Both the position numbers and the translations under genes were made by a program. The notes beneath the pieces are model-generated. The model was not told where the DNA came from. It did not search any database and was given only the letters and a program-made list of their open reading frames with translations. 64,000 bases of DNA, taken from the NCBI RefSeq assembly GCF_000237925.1, contig NC_031496.1:30484539-30548538 (forward strand), in the 5' to 3' direction. How positions within the stretch are numbered: the first letter of the stretch is position 1; each line of letters starts with the position of its first letter. Source of the DNA: Schistosoma mansoni (taxonomy: Eukaryota; Platyhelminthes; Trematoda; Strigeidida; Schistosomatidae). Positions 23,135 to 51,475 of the stretch are shown here, piece by piece.

Positions 23135-23535
23135 CAGAAGGAGTTTTGTGGAGATCTCAGTATTTTTCATAGTTGAAATCATGAGTCAATTGAAGCTAGA
23201 CCACCATGGAAAACCTGGAAGCACTGGACGGCCGTTTCGTCCTATTATGGGACTCCTCAGCAGTGAGCATCCACTATCCCGCCTCGCGAGATTAGAACCC
23301 AGCACCTACCAGTCTCGTGTCAGAGTACTTAACCACTAGACCACTGAGCCGGCATCCGATGGTGCTAATGTCTAACTTCAACCAATCCACGAAGTTGAGC
23401 AACCATTCACCAATTGTCTTCAATGATTTGATATCTCCCAACAGACGCGGTTGAACTCCACTGGTCACTACTTTCCACTAGAACTCCAATAAATATCTCT
23501 TGAGCATATGATTATAATCAGAAGGGGTTTACAAA
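23135..23535 (-). repeat. Family B hammerhead unit, complete
   Basis: It is bounded on both sides by AGAAGG.GTTTT (23139 and 23519). The ribozyme at about 23218-23270 has CTGAGGA, GTCC/GGAC, GAAA and ACGGCCGT intact. The head and the CCAATCCACGAAGTTGAGC segment are present. About 400 nt from boundary to boundary defines the unit length. Confidence 0.8.
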
Positions 23536-23999
23536 ATTCAAACATTATGTATTGTAGCATGTTATATTTTGATATTCACTTGGGAGCATGAGCGACCTGA
23601 AACAACAACACGACAGTCAGGACCGATAAGTGCCTCTGAAGCGAGAACACGGTGTACTGGCACAACCAATATATTTTTTGAAATTGAAAGAAGCGGTTCG
23701 AGTACAAAAAAGGAAAGTTATTACAAAATAGTTTTACTCGTTGTTCTACAGGTTCAGATCGCGTAGGACTTGCTCCTCTTCTTCCAGTGCATTTACTCTT
23801 TGTTGCCTTGCAATAAGAAAAACAAACTCGCATTAGTAACGTTGCATGTAATGATTCTTAATACCGTTACAGTATAACGAGAAGTAGAAATATGACTGTA
23901 AACTAGTCAGAACATTTAGAAAATGATAACAAAAATTGATTATTTTCCTTTTTTTACCATCATCAGATAAAAATGATCATGTTAAACAAATCATATGTT

Positions 24000-24260
24000 T
24001 TATCAGAAAGGGTTATGAGGAGATTTAGTATTTTCATAGTTGGAAGCGTGAGTCAATTGAAGCTAGACCACCAAGGAAAACCTAGAAGCACTGGACTCAG
24101 TGGTTTATCAGTTAAGTGCTCTGGTGCGAGACTGGTAGGTCCTGGATTCGAATCTCATGAGGTGAGGTCATGGATGTGCACTGCTGAGGAGTACCACAAT
24201 AGGACGAAAAGGCCGTCCAGTGCTTCCAGGTTTTCGATGTTAGTCTAACTTCAATTGACT
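24000..24260 (+). repeat. Family B unit with inverted flank (foldback)
   Basis: The left part (24035-24097) is the minus-strand copy of the 3' end. It joins directly to a plus-strand tRNA-like head and ribozyme (CTGAGGA core kept; octamer changed to AAGGCCGT), which ends at the same 3' block. The whole can fold as a hairpin with the head in the loop. Confidence 0.7.
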
Positions 24261-24639
24261 CTTTATTTCAACTATATATAAAAACTAATCTATTATGTCA
24301 AGTTAATTAGTGTAATAAATTAATTAAAATTTTGATCAATTTGATTTTCATGCAATTGACTCCTTTTATGAATTCGAATAAACCCAAAATCACAATCGAG
24401 ACCAAATAATATGAATTCATTACATTTAGTGGTTTCTTTTTAGCTCATTACAACTACATATATATCAAAGTATTATATGGGGGTATAATATAATGTGAAG
24501 CAATAGACATTGATGACGGAAGGCATTACAAATAACAAATATTATCTGATTTTGTCAAACAGGATTTCTCAGTTTATAGTTTGATTCTCTATGGAGTAAA
24601 TGTTGTATACTATTTGTAAACTAATATGACAAGTATACA

Positions 24640-24975
24640 GAAAGAAGGAGTTTTATTTCTTAAAAGAATGAAGGTGTTGAGGAGATCCAAATTATTACCC
24701 GAAAAAGTTCAGAGGGGAAAAAACATTTCGTCCAATCGTTATCGAATAGAAGTTTCTCGGAAACATCTGGAAGACTAAGTATCATGTATCACATTTCCGA
24801 TTGGATTATTACCTATCCTGCTACTATGCATAGTATGGTTCCAGAACCTTCTAGAAAATCTAGGCCATCCAAAATACCATAAATACCCTCGATTTTCTGT
24901 ATATAAACTAACCTTGGAGTAAAGCGTTCTTTTCACACATCGTGCCTTTTCTCTCGTATTCATGTTGTCGTGCAG
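24640..24975 (+). mobile_element. LTR-like fossil, family 3 (second copy)
   Basis: On the plus strand TATA-like CCATAAATACC and TATATAAAC precede CCTTGGAGTAAAGCG and GTGCCTTTTCTC. It matches the reverse complement of 18770-19060 with many differences. The antisense ORF here is a shadow. Old solo piece. Confidence 0.4.
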
Positions 24976-25049
24976 ATTTAGCCAGGGATTATTAGAAGAG
25001 TTTAGAAAACTGATTCAAGCGTTTAACTAGAACAATAATTAAATAATTA

Positions 25050-25400
25050 CTTGTTATATCTAGAGCTTTAGATTCTTGATATGCCGTGTACTACTAGACT
25101 ACTTGAACGATCGAACCTGCAACGTCGCAAGAGAGAAGACGGAAGACTAGTAAGTGGGAATTTTATTCCACAAACAGTTTCAAATATAATACAAAAATCT
25201 CATGTATTTATAGTTTTTTGGCTGAAAGTAAATCACCATTACGGACAGCTAATAGGCACATAGGGGGTCCTTCTTATTCGTCCAATAGGGAAGCTACACG
25301 TCGACATTCTAGAATGTTCCCCTAGTGGTGATTGGGTGGGATATCTTCGGCTATTTCTGGGCTTCTTGAGGCTTCCTTAAGTTTGCCAACAAGCCAACCT
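25050..25400 (-). mobile_element. LTR-like fossil, family 1 (second copy)
   Basis: It aligns along its length to 9955-10330 (shared CATGTATTTATAGTTTTT and CTACACGTCGACATTCTAGA on plus). It has the same TATA and polyadenylation-like order on the minus strand. No coding part is attached. Confidence 0.45.
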
Positions 25401-25699
25401 TACATTACTGATTACACTCTTTGGATCCAAATAGATAACGACATAATTACCAAATGTTGTAAGGATTTTTTTTATATCAAGTTGATGACCTAGTTTCTAT
25501 ACGTCTATTGAGAAGAATATTCACTGAAAATCAATTTAGTTAATTGTATTACAAGTTCGAATATATTTCAAATGTTCAATAAACTAGAGACTTGTGAAAT
25601 ATCACCGGGTTGTCACAAGTTTTTGATTATAACGTGTTATGTATATCGATATGGAAATTCGAAGATTCTGTGATTCTAGTCACTAATATAAATATTGTA

Positions 25700-25890
25700 T
25701 TTTCACAATTGATTGATCACTGGGTGGTGATTAATGTCATGCGTGTCCATTCCTTCTTAGTGCTGATCAAATGCTATCGATCAAGTTGCACCAGTCCCCT
25801 CAAGATTACAGGTACACCTTGCTGGCGAGTACTAAGTAGCACGAAACCCGGGTCCAGGTTTTCCTGTTGACCACCTCCAACTATCATCTT
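25700..25890 (+). repeat. Family C hammerhead-like SINE
   Basis: The head is eroded. The ribozyme region at about 25810-25868 reads CTGGCGA, then GAAA, ACCCGGGT C and CAGG. The core is changed at A6, but G8 is kept, unlike the other two family C copies. The stem-loop seen at 443-480 lies upstream (25708-25740). Confidence 0.7.
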
Positions 25891-26074
25891 ATATTGGATT
25901 TTATCGATAAGTAATTAAAAATTCTGTAATAATCCAAGGATACTTATCTTACACTAATGGTGTTGACTAGTACAGTGTACCATACAAAAGCCATACAACT
26001 ATGTACTAATCCTAGTTTTCAGTGTCTAATTAAAGTTTCTTATCCAAATCAAATTCTACAAACAATTATTTACT

Positions 26075-26465
26075 ATTTTCATAGTTGAAATCATGATTCG
26101 ATTGAAGCTAGACCACCATGGAAAACCTGGAAACACTGGACGGCCGTTTCGTCCTATTATGGGGCTCCTCAGCAGTGCGCATCCACGATCCCGCATCGAC
26201 GAGATTCGAACCCAGGACTTATCAGCCTCGCGCCATAGCGCTTAACCTATAGACTACTGAGCCGGCATCCAACGGTGTTAATGTCTAACTTCAACCAATC
26301 CACGAAGTTGAGCAAACGTTCACCAATTGTCTTCAGTGATTTGATATCTCTACAACGGACTTGGTTGAACTCCTCTGGTCACTGCTTCCCATTAGAACTC
26401 AAGGAAACATTCCTTACAGTCAGTCACTAGTGAGCATATGATTATAGATCAGAAGGGTTTTTTTT
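26075..26465 (-). repeat. Family B hammerhead unit, complete
   Basis: It runs from the CATAGTTGAAATCATGA block to ATCAGAAGGGTTTTTT. CTGAGGA, GAAA and ACGGCCGT are kept; stem II has one mismatch (GCCC/GGAC). Confidence 0.75.
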
Positions 26466-26524
26466 ACTAATTTATTTTATTAACCAGTATGAACTTGTAT
26501 CAAACATTGGTATGAACATTCACT

Positions 26525-26690
26525 TGGTGTTGTATACTTATATCTTCCCATTGTTATTTAAGAGTGCAATTGATCAGTTTCTTATTGGCATATATTCATC
26601 CTGTGCGGACTGCCTCGATATTGCCTGAAGTCACAAGCTTTATAACTGTACTGGGTCCGAGTCCCAGAGTGAACATCAATTATTAAAATG
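26525..26690 (+). repeat. Family A fragment (reversed tail and B box)
   Basis: A reversed tail (CTTCCCATTGTTATTTAAGA, CCTCGATATTGCCTGAAGTC) is followed by GGTCCGAGTCCCAGAGTG, the end of a head. The ribozyme part is missing. Confidence 0.6.
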
Positions 26691-26764
26691 CTGAATAAGC
26701 AATCAAGTATCTTGACGAACTAATATTAGATTCAATTACTATTGTTCCTTGTTAGATACATTTT

Positions 26765-27085
26765 ATTATCAGAAGGGGTTTTGTGGAGATTTAGTGTTTT
26801 CATAGTTGAAACCGCGAGTCAATTGAAGCTAGACCACCAGGGAAAACCTGGAAGCACTGGACGGCCATTTCGTCCTATTATGGGACTCCCTTCTGATAAA
26901 TAATATAATCATATGCTCACTAGTGACTGACTTCGAGAAGTACATCCAGGAATTCTAGTGAGAAGCAGTGACCAGTGGAGTTCAAATCACGTCTGTCGTG
27001 AGATATCAACTCACTGAAGACAATTGGTGAACGGCTGCTCAATTTCGTGGATCCATGGTGGTCTAGTTTCAATTGACTCACGCTT
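26765..27085. repeat. Rearranged family B copy
   Basis: A minus-strand left part stops inside the ribozyme at GGGACTCCC. It is joined to plus-strand sequence from the unit's other end (CACTAGTGACTGACTTCGAG), and then to the 3' block GTGGTCTAGTTTCAATTGAC. Internal deletion and inversion are both evident. Confidence 0.65.
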
Positions 27086-27269
27086 TCAACTATGGAAGAT
27101 ATATATTTTCTGATGTCATGAGAATATAGGATATAAATAGTATAATGTAAGACGACAAATTATTCACTCAACCAGGTACGTTTATTTTTAACTTAATATT
27201 TCAATTACATGAAGAACAATACCATAGAAACAAGATATTTGAATCCAGCACCATTTACGTTCATCTATT

Positions 27270-27288
27270 AACACACACACACACACAA
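27270..27288 (+). repeat. (AC)n microsatellite
   Basis: Pure AC dinucleotides. A short (GT)n run follows at 27559-27570. Confidence 0.9.
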
Positions 27289-27669
27289 ATACACCGTAGT
27301 TTTGAATTACTATATCCGAATTAATCAATAAATTATGTATATACACATATACAACAAGTAAATTGACATTAAACTAAGATAATTTTGATCGATTATGAAA
27401 ATCTGTTATTATTATTAGAAATCACGTGATCATTTCACTGGATTCATGTATGTATAAATAGAGTTGCCAAGTGAAGAAAACAAAAAAATGGTGCGATGTC
27501 TCGTTTAGTTAAGTGTATATAATTGTACACCATGTAACTAAAATACAAAAATTCTATTTGTGTGTGTGTGTAAAATAGAAAAATTTCGAATAGTAATATC
27601 GGTTATAGAAAAGTAATGCTTAATCATTCCAAATATAAATATCTATTTTAAGTAAATAAACTAATATAA

Positions 27670-28170
27670 TCTTAGTGGATAACGCGATGGCGTTTGAAGC
27701 GAATGGTACTGGGTTTGAGTCCTAGAGTGAACATCAACTGGGAGATGCAGGTACATTCGGCTGACGAGTTCCAAATAGGACGAAACGCGCGTCCTGAATT
27801 CCACTACTAGTCATTATCCATCTTTGCTTATAATGCTTATAAATTAAGGTTATATCGAGGCAATACGCACAGTATGCACATATGGCCAATAACAGACTGA
27901 TCAATTGCAGTCCAAAACATCAATGGGAAGATTCAAACAAGCAATACTAAGTGAATTCAAACTTCACCCCATTGCACAAGCAAGTGGCTATCAGGACTCA
28001 GTGGCCGAGTGGATAACGCGATGGCGTTCGAAACGAAAGATATTGAGTTCGAGTCCCAGAGTGAACATCAACTGGGAGATGCAGGTACATCCAGCTGTTG
28101 AGTCCCGAATAGGATGAAACGCGCGTCCTGAATTCCACTGCTAGCCACTATCCATCTTTGCTTATAATCT
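27670..28170 (+). repeat. Tandem dimer of family A (Sm-alpha-like) units
   Basis: Two units follow head to tail. The first spans about 27674-27985 (head, ribozyme, full tail through CTTCACCCCATTGCACAAGC). The second starts at GGACTCAGTGGCCGAG, about 27994, and stops after its ribozyme. The first core is intact (CTGACGA). The second reads CTGTTGA, a damaged core. Unit length is about 320 nt. Confidence 0.85.
27748..27805 (+). ncRNA. Hammerhead ribozyme motif (family A), core intact
   Basis: The sequence has CTGACGA, stem II GTTC/GGAC with one wobble, GAAA, ACGCGCGT and triplet GTC (predicted cut after 27793). Stem I is weakened by CTGAATT in place of CTGGATT. Confidence 0.65.
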
Positions 28171-28864
28171 TAGATGATATCTGTAAAATATTGTATTTTT
28201 GTTGAAAATTGAATTAATTAAAAGGAATAATCATTTAGAGAAAAGTTAGGACTGTTTTGTCTAATTTACTTTTGTTTTTAAAACATTCGTCTGTACAGAA
28301 GAATCTCATTTAAACAACCAGTGGATTTAGGGTTGATGCCAATTCTTTATCTGGTCATTCTTAATCTTCCAACTTTCCTTTATGCTAATAAATATAATAC
28401 GTTGAAAGAGGTAGTTAGAGATCTGTAGTAATCATCATCAATACTTCGACCGGTTTAACATCATGTTTTATGCTTAAATTCAGAATTATTCACTTTACAC
28501 AGGGGAGATGCTTTGACATCTGAAAGCATTCGAGTTGGTTGTTAGATAGTCAAAGAAAACTGGTATAAACTCTTTGTTTTGTGTTAGTTGGTATACACTA
28601 TTAAATTGAGTCTGTATTGTTGATAGGTTTAGTTCTCTTACTGGGATTTGAATCTTGTGCATCGAAATCTCCACCCTAATCGGAGAGTCGCAATCCTCAT
28701 ACCTCAGTAGTGGCGTTTGTGATAGTGACCCAATATATATTCAGTTAAAAATCTCCAATATGGCACCAGTTCCATCAGGGTTACAAATATACTCTGCTAC
28801 CTGGGTTTACAGAGTCCTACCTGTTGATATATCGTAACAGTTCAATGCCAAATGGTTTTAGTTA

Positions 28865-29600
28865 TTTGACTGTGTCAAAGAGGATATGATATATGGGCAA
28901 CAGTTCGTTCTGTTCTACTTTACGGCTGCAAAACGTGGCCATTAAGAGCAGAAGATACTCTTAAATTACCAGTGTTTGATCGCAGATGTCTTAGAAATAT
29001 TGCTCGCATCTGATGGGATCACCGGGTAAGTAATAGTGAGGTTAGACACAGGGTATAAGGGAATGATGGTAAATCAGTCGATGAGGTTGTGAATGTTCAT
29101 CGACTGAGATGGTTTGGCCATGAGTTACGTATGCCTCAACACCGATTAGAACAACACGTAATACTGACTAGTGTTGGAGATGGATGGAAGAAAGAGGTGG
29201 CCAAACCAAAACTTGGCATCAGTCCTTGAAGTCACTGACTTCTAGTCTGAGTCATGTTGGTAGATGTAAACTACTTGTTTGGGGTCTGTGTAACTATCGT
29301 AACCAATGCTTGGAGACCGGGTGACATGGCTCAGAATCAATCACAATGGCGTAGGTGTATACAATCTTTGTCTGCCCTTGAACCGTGAGATTAAAACTAC
29401 TTTATACCTTTCTAAGAACTAACTCTTTCTTTCTGTATTGTATCCTTATACACAATCTTTCTTTTATATATTACTAAGATTGAAGTAACTAGTTCTATGA
29501 ATTTGGTGTTCATCTTCTTGTGCTAATGAGGTGTGGCAACTTGGACCTATGTGTCCGGTCCTATGTTGTAGCTGACTGATTGACCGACTGACTAGGTGGC
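28865..29600 (+). mobile_element. LINE-2 fragment: RT C-terminal region to 3' end
   Basis: It begins at a region matching AVRSVLLYGSETWP of the 37.6-38.1 kb copy (GTTCGTTCTGTTCTACTTTA). It continues through RLRWFGHELRMP-like text (29100) and the 3' UTR block GTGACATGGCTCAGAATC to the tail GTAGCTGACTGATTGACC. It is decayed and 5'-truncated. Confidence 0.75.
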
Positions 29601-30124
29601 TTAAGTCAACTGACCAACATGTATATATATGGACTTTTATCATAATTCTAATCTAATCTGAATTATGATTTGTTTTTGGGAAGCAAAAAAACAAAGCATC
29701 ACCTTAATCTGACCTATATGATATGATTGATAGAAGTTGACTAAAGAGAGGAAACTAACTGAAATATAATTAATATTATATAAGTATTGTCATATAATTT
29801 AAAGTTGAGTTTTTTTTTACGTTAATCACGTATAGCCATTAGAATCGATAAGAAAAATTAAGATAAGACTAAATAGAGGTATCCTGAAGGTCAACCAGTT
29901 ACACTGTTTGTAACCAGATATCCCTGAAACTAATCAAAAGTGAATCAATACCATTCTGAGGTCATCTCAAAATATGTTTATGAATTTATATGAACTTATA
30001 TAAACACGTACATAGGAAAGTTGTATTTGGAAAGAAGTGTAGTATTCACAAATGTGATTACTAAATATTAAACGGATAGTGGATACAACGTAAACATCAC
30101 AATGAAGTTTAAAATAATTAACAA

Positions 30125-30645
30125 TATTGAGCACCACATTTGAATTGGCAAAGCAAGGGAAGCATTTCTACAATTGAAGAACATATGGAACTCAAAACAA
30201 CTGTCAACTAACTTCAAAGTGAGAATCTTCAATACGAACGTCAAGACAGTCCTACTGTACGCAGCTGAAACGTGGAGAACTACTACATCCATCGTCAAGA
30301 AGGTACAAGATTCACTGGCCAAATGCCATTAGCAACAGTGTTTTATGGGAGAGGACAAACCAGCTTCCAGCTCAAGAGGAAATTAGGAAAAGACGTTGGA
30401 AGTGGATAGGACATACATTAAGGAAATCACCAATGTGCATCACGAGGCAATCCCTAACTTGGAATCCGGAAGGGAAGCGGAAAAGAGGAAGACCAAAGAA
30501 CACATTACACCGGGAAATAGAAGCAGATATGAAAAGGATGAATAAAAACTGGAAAGGATTGCCCAGGACAGAGTTGGATGGAGAATGCTGGTGGGTGGCC
30601 TATGCTTGTCCACGAGGAGTAACAGGCGTAAGTAAGCACCAATTT
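30125..30645 (+). mobile_element. RTE LINE 3' fragment (SR2-like)
   Basis: The text reads KAREAFLQLKNIWNSKQLSTN in the DNA, then the frame at 30433-30600 gives [19 protein letters not shown] and [17 protein letters not shown], ending near GAGGAGTAACAGGCGTAAGT. It is truncated at 5' and missing a short piece near 30308. Confidence 0.75.
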
Positions 30646-31019
30646 TACGATGTTTTCAAGAAACTATTGCCGTCAAGATCTTTCGACCTGACTTTGTGAG
30701 ATTAACCACTTATTCCCATGATAAAATAGTTATATTATTTTAGTGTTTGTCAATTACACTACTTCTTTGTTCTGTTATAACTTAAAATAAGACAAATTTC
30801 ACTGAAATTCACTTATTATGTTAATTTGAATTTTATGTGCTTTAATTGTTAATCATTTTTTAAGTTTATTTATATTCATTGTTTCTGTATTATCATTCGT
30901 AACTTCAACCTCTTCTCTAAATGACTCTATTTCCAGGATATAAATACTAATCATTCCTAACTATTGTGTGAAATATGTTGTTTCCTCTTGTTTTTCTCGT
31001 CGTTTTGAACTTCATTTAA

Positions 31020-31540
31020 ACGCATAAATATTGGTACAAAGGGGCACCAGATACATATGCACCGCACAAATCTCATCCGATTTGCTTGAGGGCTATGATA
31101 CTATCCAGGTGCCTAAACTGAAGCAGGTGGTTTTCTTAGGGGACCACACCCGGAAACTTTGACCTAAAGATCTGATCCACAAGGCAGTGGAGCATCGTAA
31201 GGAGATGCAGTCCCATGGTAGCCGATGACCAACAGTTGGTTCATACGCCATTCGTTCCTTCAGGATACTGGAGCCAGCCCATGTGCACCATTGGTTTGGA
31301 ATCAGGGTTTTCCAACTCCCCTAGGTGAATGCGCCGTGTCCACCAACCCGGTTAAAGCGCCGGACATTTGCTTTTCGTCCTCTCAATTTCGTAAACAGCA
31401 CCCCTACCCCGCCACGAGAAGGCAGTGAGTAGGACTTCCCTGGCAGAGGCTATATACGTGTGGCCATGTGAGAGGATTTCGAGAGAGAGAGAGTGAACTC
31501 TCCCCACTCTCGGCCATACTAGGGCATTCGGGGGCAAGGA
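31020..31540 (-). repeat. Repeat family D, copy 1
   Basis: Read on the minus strand it starts near CCCGAATGCCCTAGTATGG and ends with CCAATATTTATGCGTTTAAA. Copies lie at 37224-37655, 41250-41790 and 47796-48300. It is about 500 nt with an A-rich end and no recognised coding sequence. The two short ORFs over it are not genes. It could be a SINE or the 3' end of a LINE. Confidence 0.65.
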
Positions 31541-33420
31541 GGAATTATTTCAACTAGTCTACAAATAACCCTACTGATTATCATTAATAAACATACTAAT
31601 ACACTTACAACAATATATCATTACAACTCTTAAAAAAAGTAGTATACATATACATTCTACAGTATATGGGTATGATAAACGGATACACGAGGTTTGGAAA
31701 ATACAAAGGAAGATTATTATTGATAATAACAAGAAGAAGAATTGACATTTATGGATATTTTAGTCTGTATATTTTTTCTGAAAAAAAAGTGTGACAATAT
31801 CGAAGCACGTTATACAAAATGTAAAATAGTCAAATAGATAAGCTACTAACACAAAAGTGTCATCGCACACGCAGAAATCAGATTAACCCGGAATATATAT
31901 AGAGAGAGGATGTATCTCAATAAGTATGTAATGGTTAGTATACATTTTGACCGATGGGTTACTAGCTTGATTCAACAGTGACCAAATGTATAAAGTATCA
32001 AGAAGGGATTCGTCGTCAGTATTAATAATAATAATAATAATAATGTTAGCGCTTGAGTCGAAACCATACATATATAGTAGTAGTAGTAATAAAATAGAAA
32101 TAAACCAAGAAAAATAAACGAAAACAACAACTGAAGGTATAAACATATGACATGATAAGAATTTACAACATGTAAGTTAATTGATATGATATTGTATGTA
32201 TGTATGTTTGTATGTGATGGATACATCAATATCCAAAAATTCAAACACACACACACAGCATCACTACTATGAGATAAAACGCGTATTATCACTAGGGTTA
32301 GTGTATTCAACAAAAATAAATACATCAGAAAAGTTAAAACAACTTTCTAAAATAGTGTAATAATACAATATTTGTGTTGTTATAATAAGAATAAAAACAT
32401 ATAAAAAGGTTGGAGTGTGTAGGGCACATCAAAGCAGGGACGATAGTCAGGTGGTAAACAAGGAAGATGACAAGAAAAATAACAAAAAGAAAATAAAAAA
32501 GCTGATAGGATAAAAATTAAGACAGATTTGTCTATGTGTACACTAGGCGACGAGTTAGTGAGTGACAAAAAAAAGCCACAAATACGATGATAGTCAATTG
32601 CAAGAAGGTATCAAGAGGTGATGATTATAAGGAGGGGATAACTGTACGATCTGATAAGATAAATAAGTTTTCTTTTAAAAATAAAAGGATCAAAAGAGGA
32701 ATTTCCCAATTCACAAGTAATACACAGAGCCGCCACCACCACCTTATATAATAGTTACAGAAAGACAAATGGTGAAATAATACAAGTTGATGAATGTTTA
32801 CATTGAAAAATTAAAATAAACTGTGGAAGAAGAAGTAACTATGTATACATGTGTTTGCATTAGTGAATACACAGCTGTCCAAAACAATGACAATAGGGAA
32901 TAAACAACAGAATCGAAAAAAATAATAATAAGGATACAAAACCAAACACAAGACAAAAAGCGGTAGGTAATACGGGTTCAATAGAATTGATAACTGTAAT
33001 GAATACATAAATAGAAGAAAAATCTTTTTATAGAATGAATATAGATTGTTTGGTAATTAGGAACAAAATACAATCTACATTTTGTGTGTTTTGGCAAATG
33101 TCTAACGGATTAAATAGAACAATAGTACAAATATAACATAATCGTTTAATGAATTAAGGCACAATTTTCACACGACGGTATCTTTTGTGTTTATCATCAA
33201 GATGAATATGGTTAGGGGAAAAATGATCATCATTAGGATAAAAAGTTTGTAGGTCAAAAAACATACAAACAAACAAAACGATAAAAGATAAAATGACAAT
33301 ATGACAATCGATCAACAGAAAAACGCAAAAACAAACAAACAAACATGTGAACATGCACAAATACAACAGGCAAGAGACAAATACATTTTCTGTTGGACGA
33401 AAAAAAAAGAAAGATGTAAT
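31541..33420 (-). other. AT-rich region downstream of the kinase; candidate polyA signal
   Basis: I see no repeat copy and no credible ORF; the many short minus-strand ORFs are low-complexity. An (AAT)n run lies at 32020-32044. On the minus strand AATAAA at 33425-33420 stands about 240 nt after the kinase stop and could end its mRNA. Confidence 0.35.
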
Positions 33421-33666
33421 TTATTGTGGGAATACAGAAGCAGAGAGAAGGGTAGGAAGGGGAAGAATTATGCAAGCGTATTATTTAAAGGACAATCTTC
33501 AGATAGCATTATTCTCTGGAATATATATATATGATGGAATGTTTACAAATTTCACTTAAGCGAACCAGTGGTAAACACAACATATTTGACTAAATGAATA
33601 AACAATCAAATAAACAACTTATAGGATATACGAAATATTTGACAGATGTGTAAGCAACAAAGAACT

Positions 33667-49389
<15,723 letters not shown>

Positions 49390-50730
49390 TGAACTTCATT
49401 AGCCAGGAATAGTGAACTTTTGTTTCGACAGTAAACTGTTATTGGTTATAAGTGAGTGTGGTCCTATTCAGACTATAGAGATATCAAGTTGCTCAACATT
49501 TTAAAGACGGGGATGGTTTTTGTATTATTGTGAAGTAGCTTCTTTTTCTCTTTTAACCTAAAATGAGAAGTTTCGTCCTCGGTTTAATAATTTTTTCCGC
49601 CTGTTTCTTGACAACTTTCGGTTTCTTAGAGTGTGATTTAGCCAGATTTGTTTACTAAGGACAGAAGGCCTACAGCCCGTGTTATTTTGTTCTATTATTC
49701 TTCTGTGAGTGTCCAGTCTTCTCTTTAATGAATCAGTTAAAGGTACGGACACCACTGTTTCGATAAACAGGTTCCAAGAATTGATGACTCAGTGTGAAGA
49801 CCTGTATGCCACGGGTATTTTGTTCGTTCTTGGCTCTTTTACTCGCCTGCTACGTCATCTGAAGTGTCCTGATCTAGTAGGTAGAAAGAGAGGATATATT
49901 AAGTCCAAAATAACTTCCTGGTATTCAATACATCAAAGTCAGATCTGCGACAGGACAAAGTAAAGAGGTCTAGCTTTTCAAGTCGTTTTTCCCAACGTAT
50001 TTTGAAATTCCAGCGATCTACAAACATAGCACAAGCTTTCCAATGGCTTCCACAGATTTTCGGGCTCAAGTTCCGTACCTGTTGTAATAGCTGGTTATTA
50101 TTGTAGGGACAGTGAAATGCGATTGTGCCCTGAGCAAATCATCCGCCAGTCGAGTCGCCAAATATCAAATAATTTGTCGACCGACATCAACACCACAGAC
50201 AACCAGAGAGCTTAAATTAGTTTCACGCCATGGCATGGGTCGTAAAGCCGTGATCGCACTCTGTTTTTTGTACCTACTCCTACTAATATAATAGTTACTT
50301 CATTTGTGTTGTACACTTATCAAGGTAACCATAGCACATGGATACGACGAATGGGCAATGGACGTTATCTAGTAACCGCATATTGCGGCCTGAATGTAAG
50401 CTAGGAGATCACACGATTGCCATCAAGTTACAGTAATCTTCCAATCGTCAATACAGATCACCTACGTTAATAATCTGCATGGTCAATGGTGTGGCTGATG
50501 TTTTTGTTTATTCTCTGCTGAACAGAGAATACAACTTGGTGATTCCGATAGACAGTGTATCGATTTAACGTACACTGTGTTTATAAACATTTGAAAGTGA
50601 AATTATTGGCCATTGTTGTTGACGAGGCAAGTTATCGTCTTTGTAGCCTGTGTATTTTCTCTCAAAATTGATAGATGGGATTACGTACATTTGTAGAATT
50701 ATAGTCTACTTCGGCATTAATACTATTATA
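49390..50730. other. Upstream region of ERK
   Basis: No repeat copy or convincing ORF. A short hairpin (ATTCTCTG...CAGAGAAT) lies at about 50511-50531. The kinase promoter should be here, but no motif stands out. Confidence 0.3.
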
Positions 50731-50734
50731 ATAA

Positions 50735-50990
50735 TAGATCGAACCCCCAAAATGTAGATTTGTCATGATGTGGCTACCTAATCCATGAATTCTTACACGA
50801 AAGTCACATCATTCTCTACACTGAATAATCTTATCGCGACGATCAACAGTGTGACGTCTAGCGCTTTTGAAAAAACGTATTTAGGCTGGGAAGAGAGTAA
50901 TATATTTGGTACATAAACCAAGAGGTTATAGTGGCTTCGTCTGTTTGGCAGATTCATGCCATTTCAATTCTTTCTTGCCGCGTTCACCAT
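50735..50990 (+). repeat. Unnamed repeat family F, copy 1
   Basis: It aligns with 51215-51475 and 54310-54540. Landmarks are CATGATGTGGC.ACCTAATC, CACATCATTCTCTACACTG and GTAATATATTTGGTACATAA. It is non-coding. Confidence 0.55.
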
Positions 50991-51214
50991 AACCGACCTT
51001 CTTTAAATGTTATATGTCAATCTACCCAGTAATTGTAAGTTCAGCTTTGGGAATCATGTGGTTAGTACCCGATACCACTATGCGTCCATTACCAATATAA
51101 TTTTAGGTTACGTGGTCCAGTACATACAGCAATTGTTTTTGCACTGGTGTAATTAGTGGTACCATTGTCACATAGCTGTTTCAGTAGGTGTTAAAAACCT
51201 CTATTTTTGCTGCC

Positions 51215-51475
51215 AACAAGGTAGAACTGATCCACAATTTTTGATTTGCCACAATGTGACCACCTGGTCAATAAGATCTTATGTGAAGATCACACTACTG
51301 TCCCATTATACCTGACAGTCAGCATTGTGTTTTGTTAACCATTGACAAATATATCCAGGCTCGGAATAGGACAATATATTTAATATAGAATGGAAGAGAT
51401 CAAATGGAGTGGCCGCGCTCACATGATCGAGAAATACCATCTCCAATATGTGTTCCTACATTCAGCATTTCTAAC
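51215..51475 (+). repeat. Unnamed repeat family F, copy 2
   Basis: Landmarks are CCACAATGTGACCACCTGG, CCTGACAGTCAGCATTGTG, GGCTCGGAATAGGACAATA and TGGAGTGGCCGCGCTC. It is in the same orientation as copy 1, about 480 nt on. Confidence 0.55.

Noticed and set aside
23569-23833. Overlapping ORFs on both strands near 23.6-23.8 kb
   Set aside because: No recognisable motif, no splice context and no second copy. Chance ORFs cannot be excluded.
27670-28170. CRISPR-like array from the tandem units
   Set aside because: Only two units of about 320 nt, eukaryotic context, and clear SINE structure.
31883-33559. Several overlapping ORFs of 60-117 residues downstream of the kinase
   Set aside because: Low-complexity Phe/Leu/Tyr/Ile-rich translations of AT-rich DNA, on both strands, with no motif or splice support.
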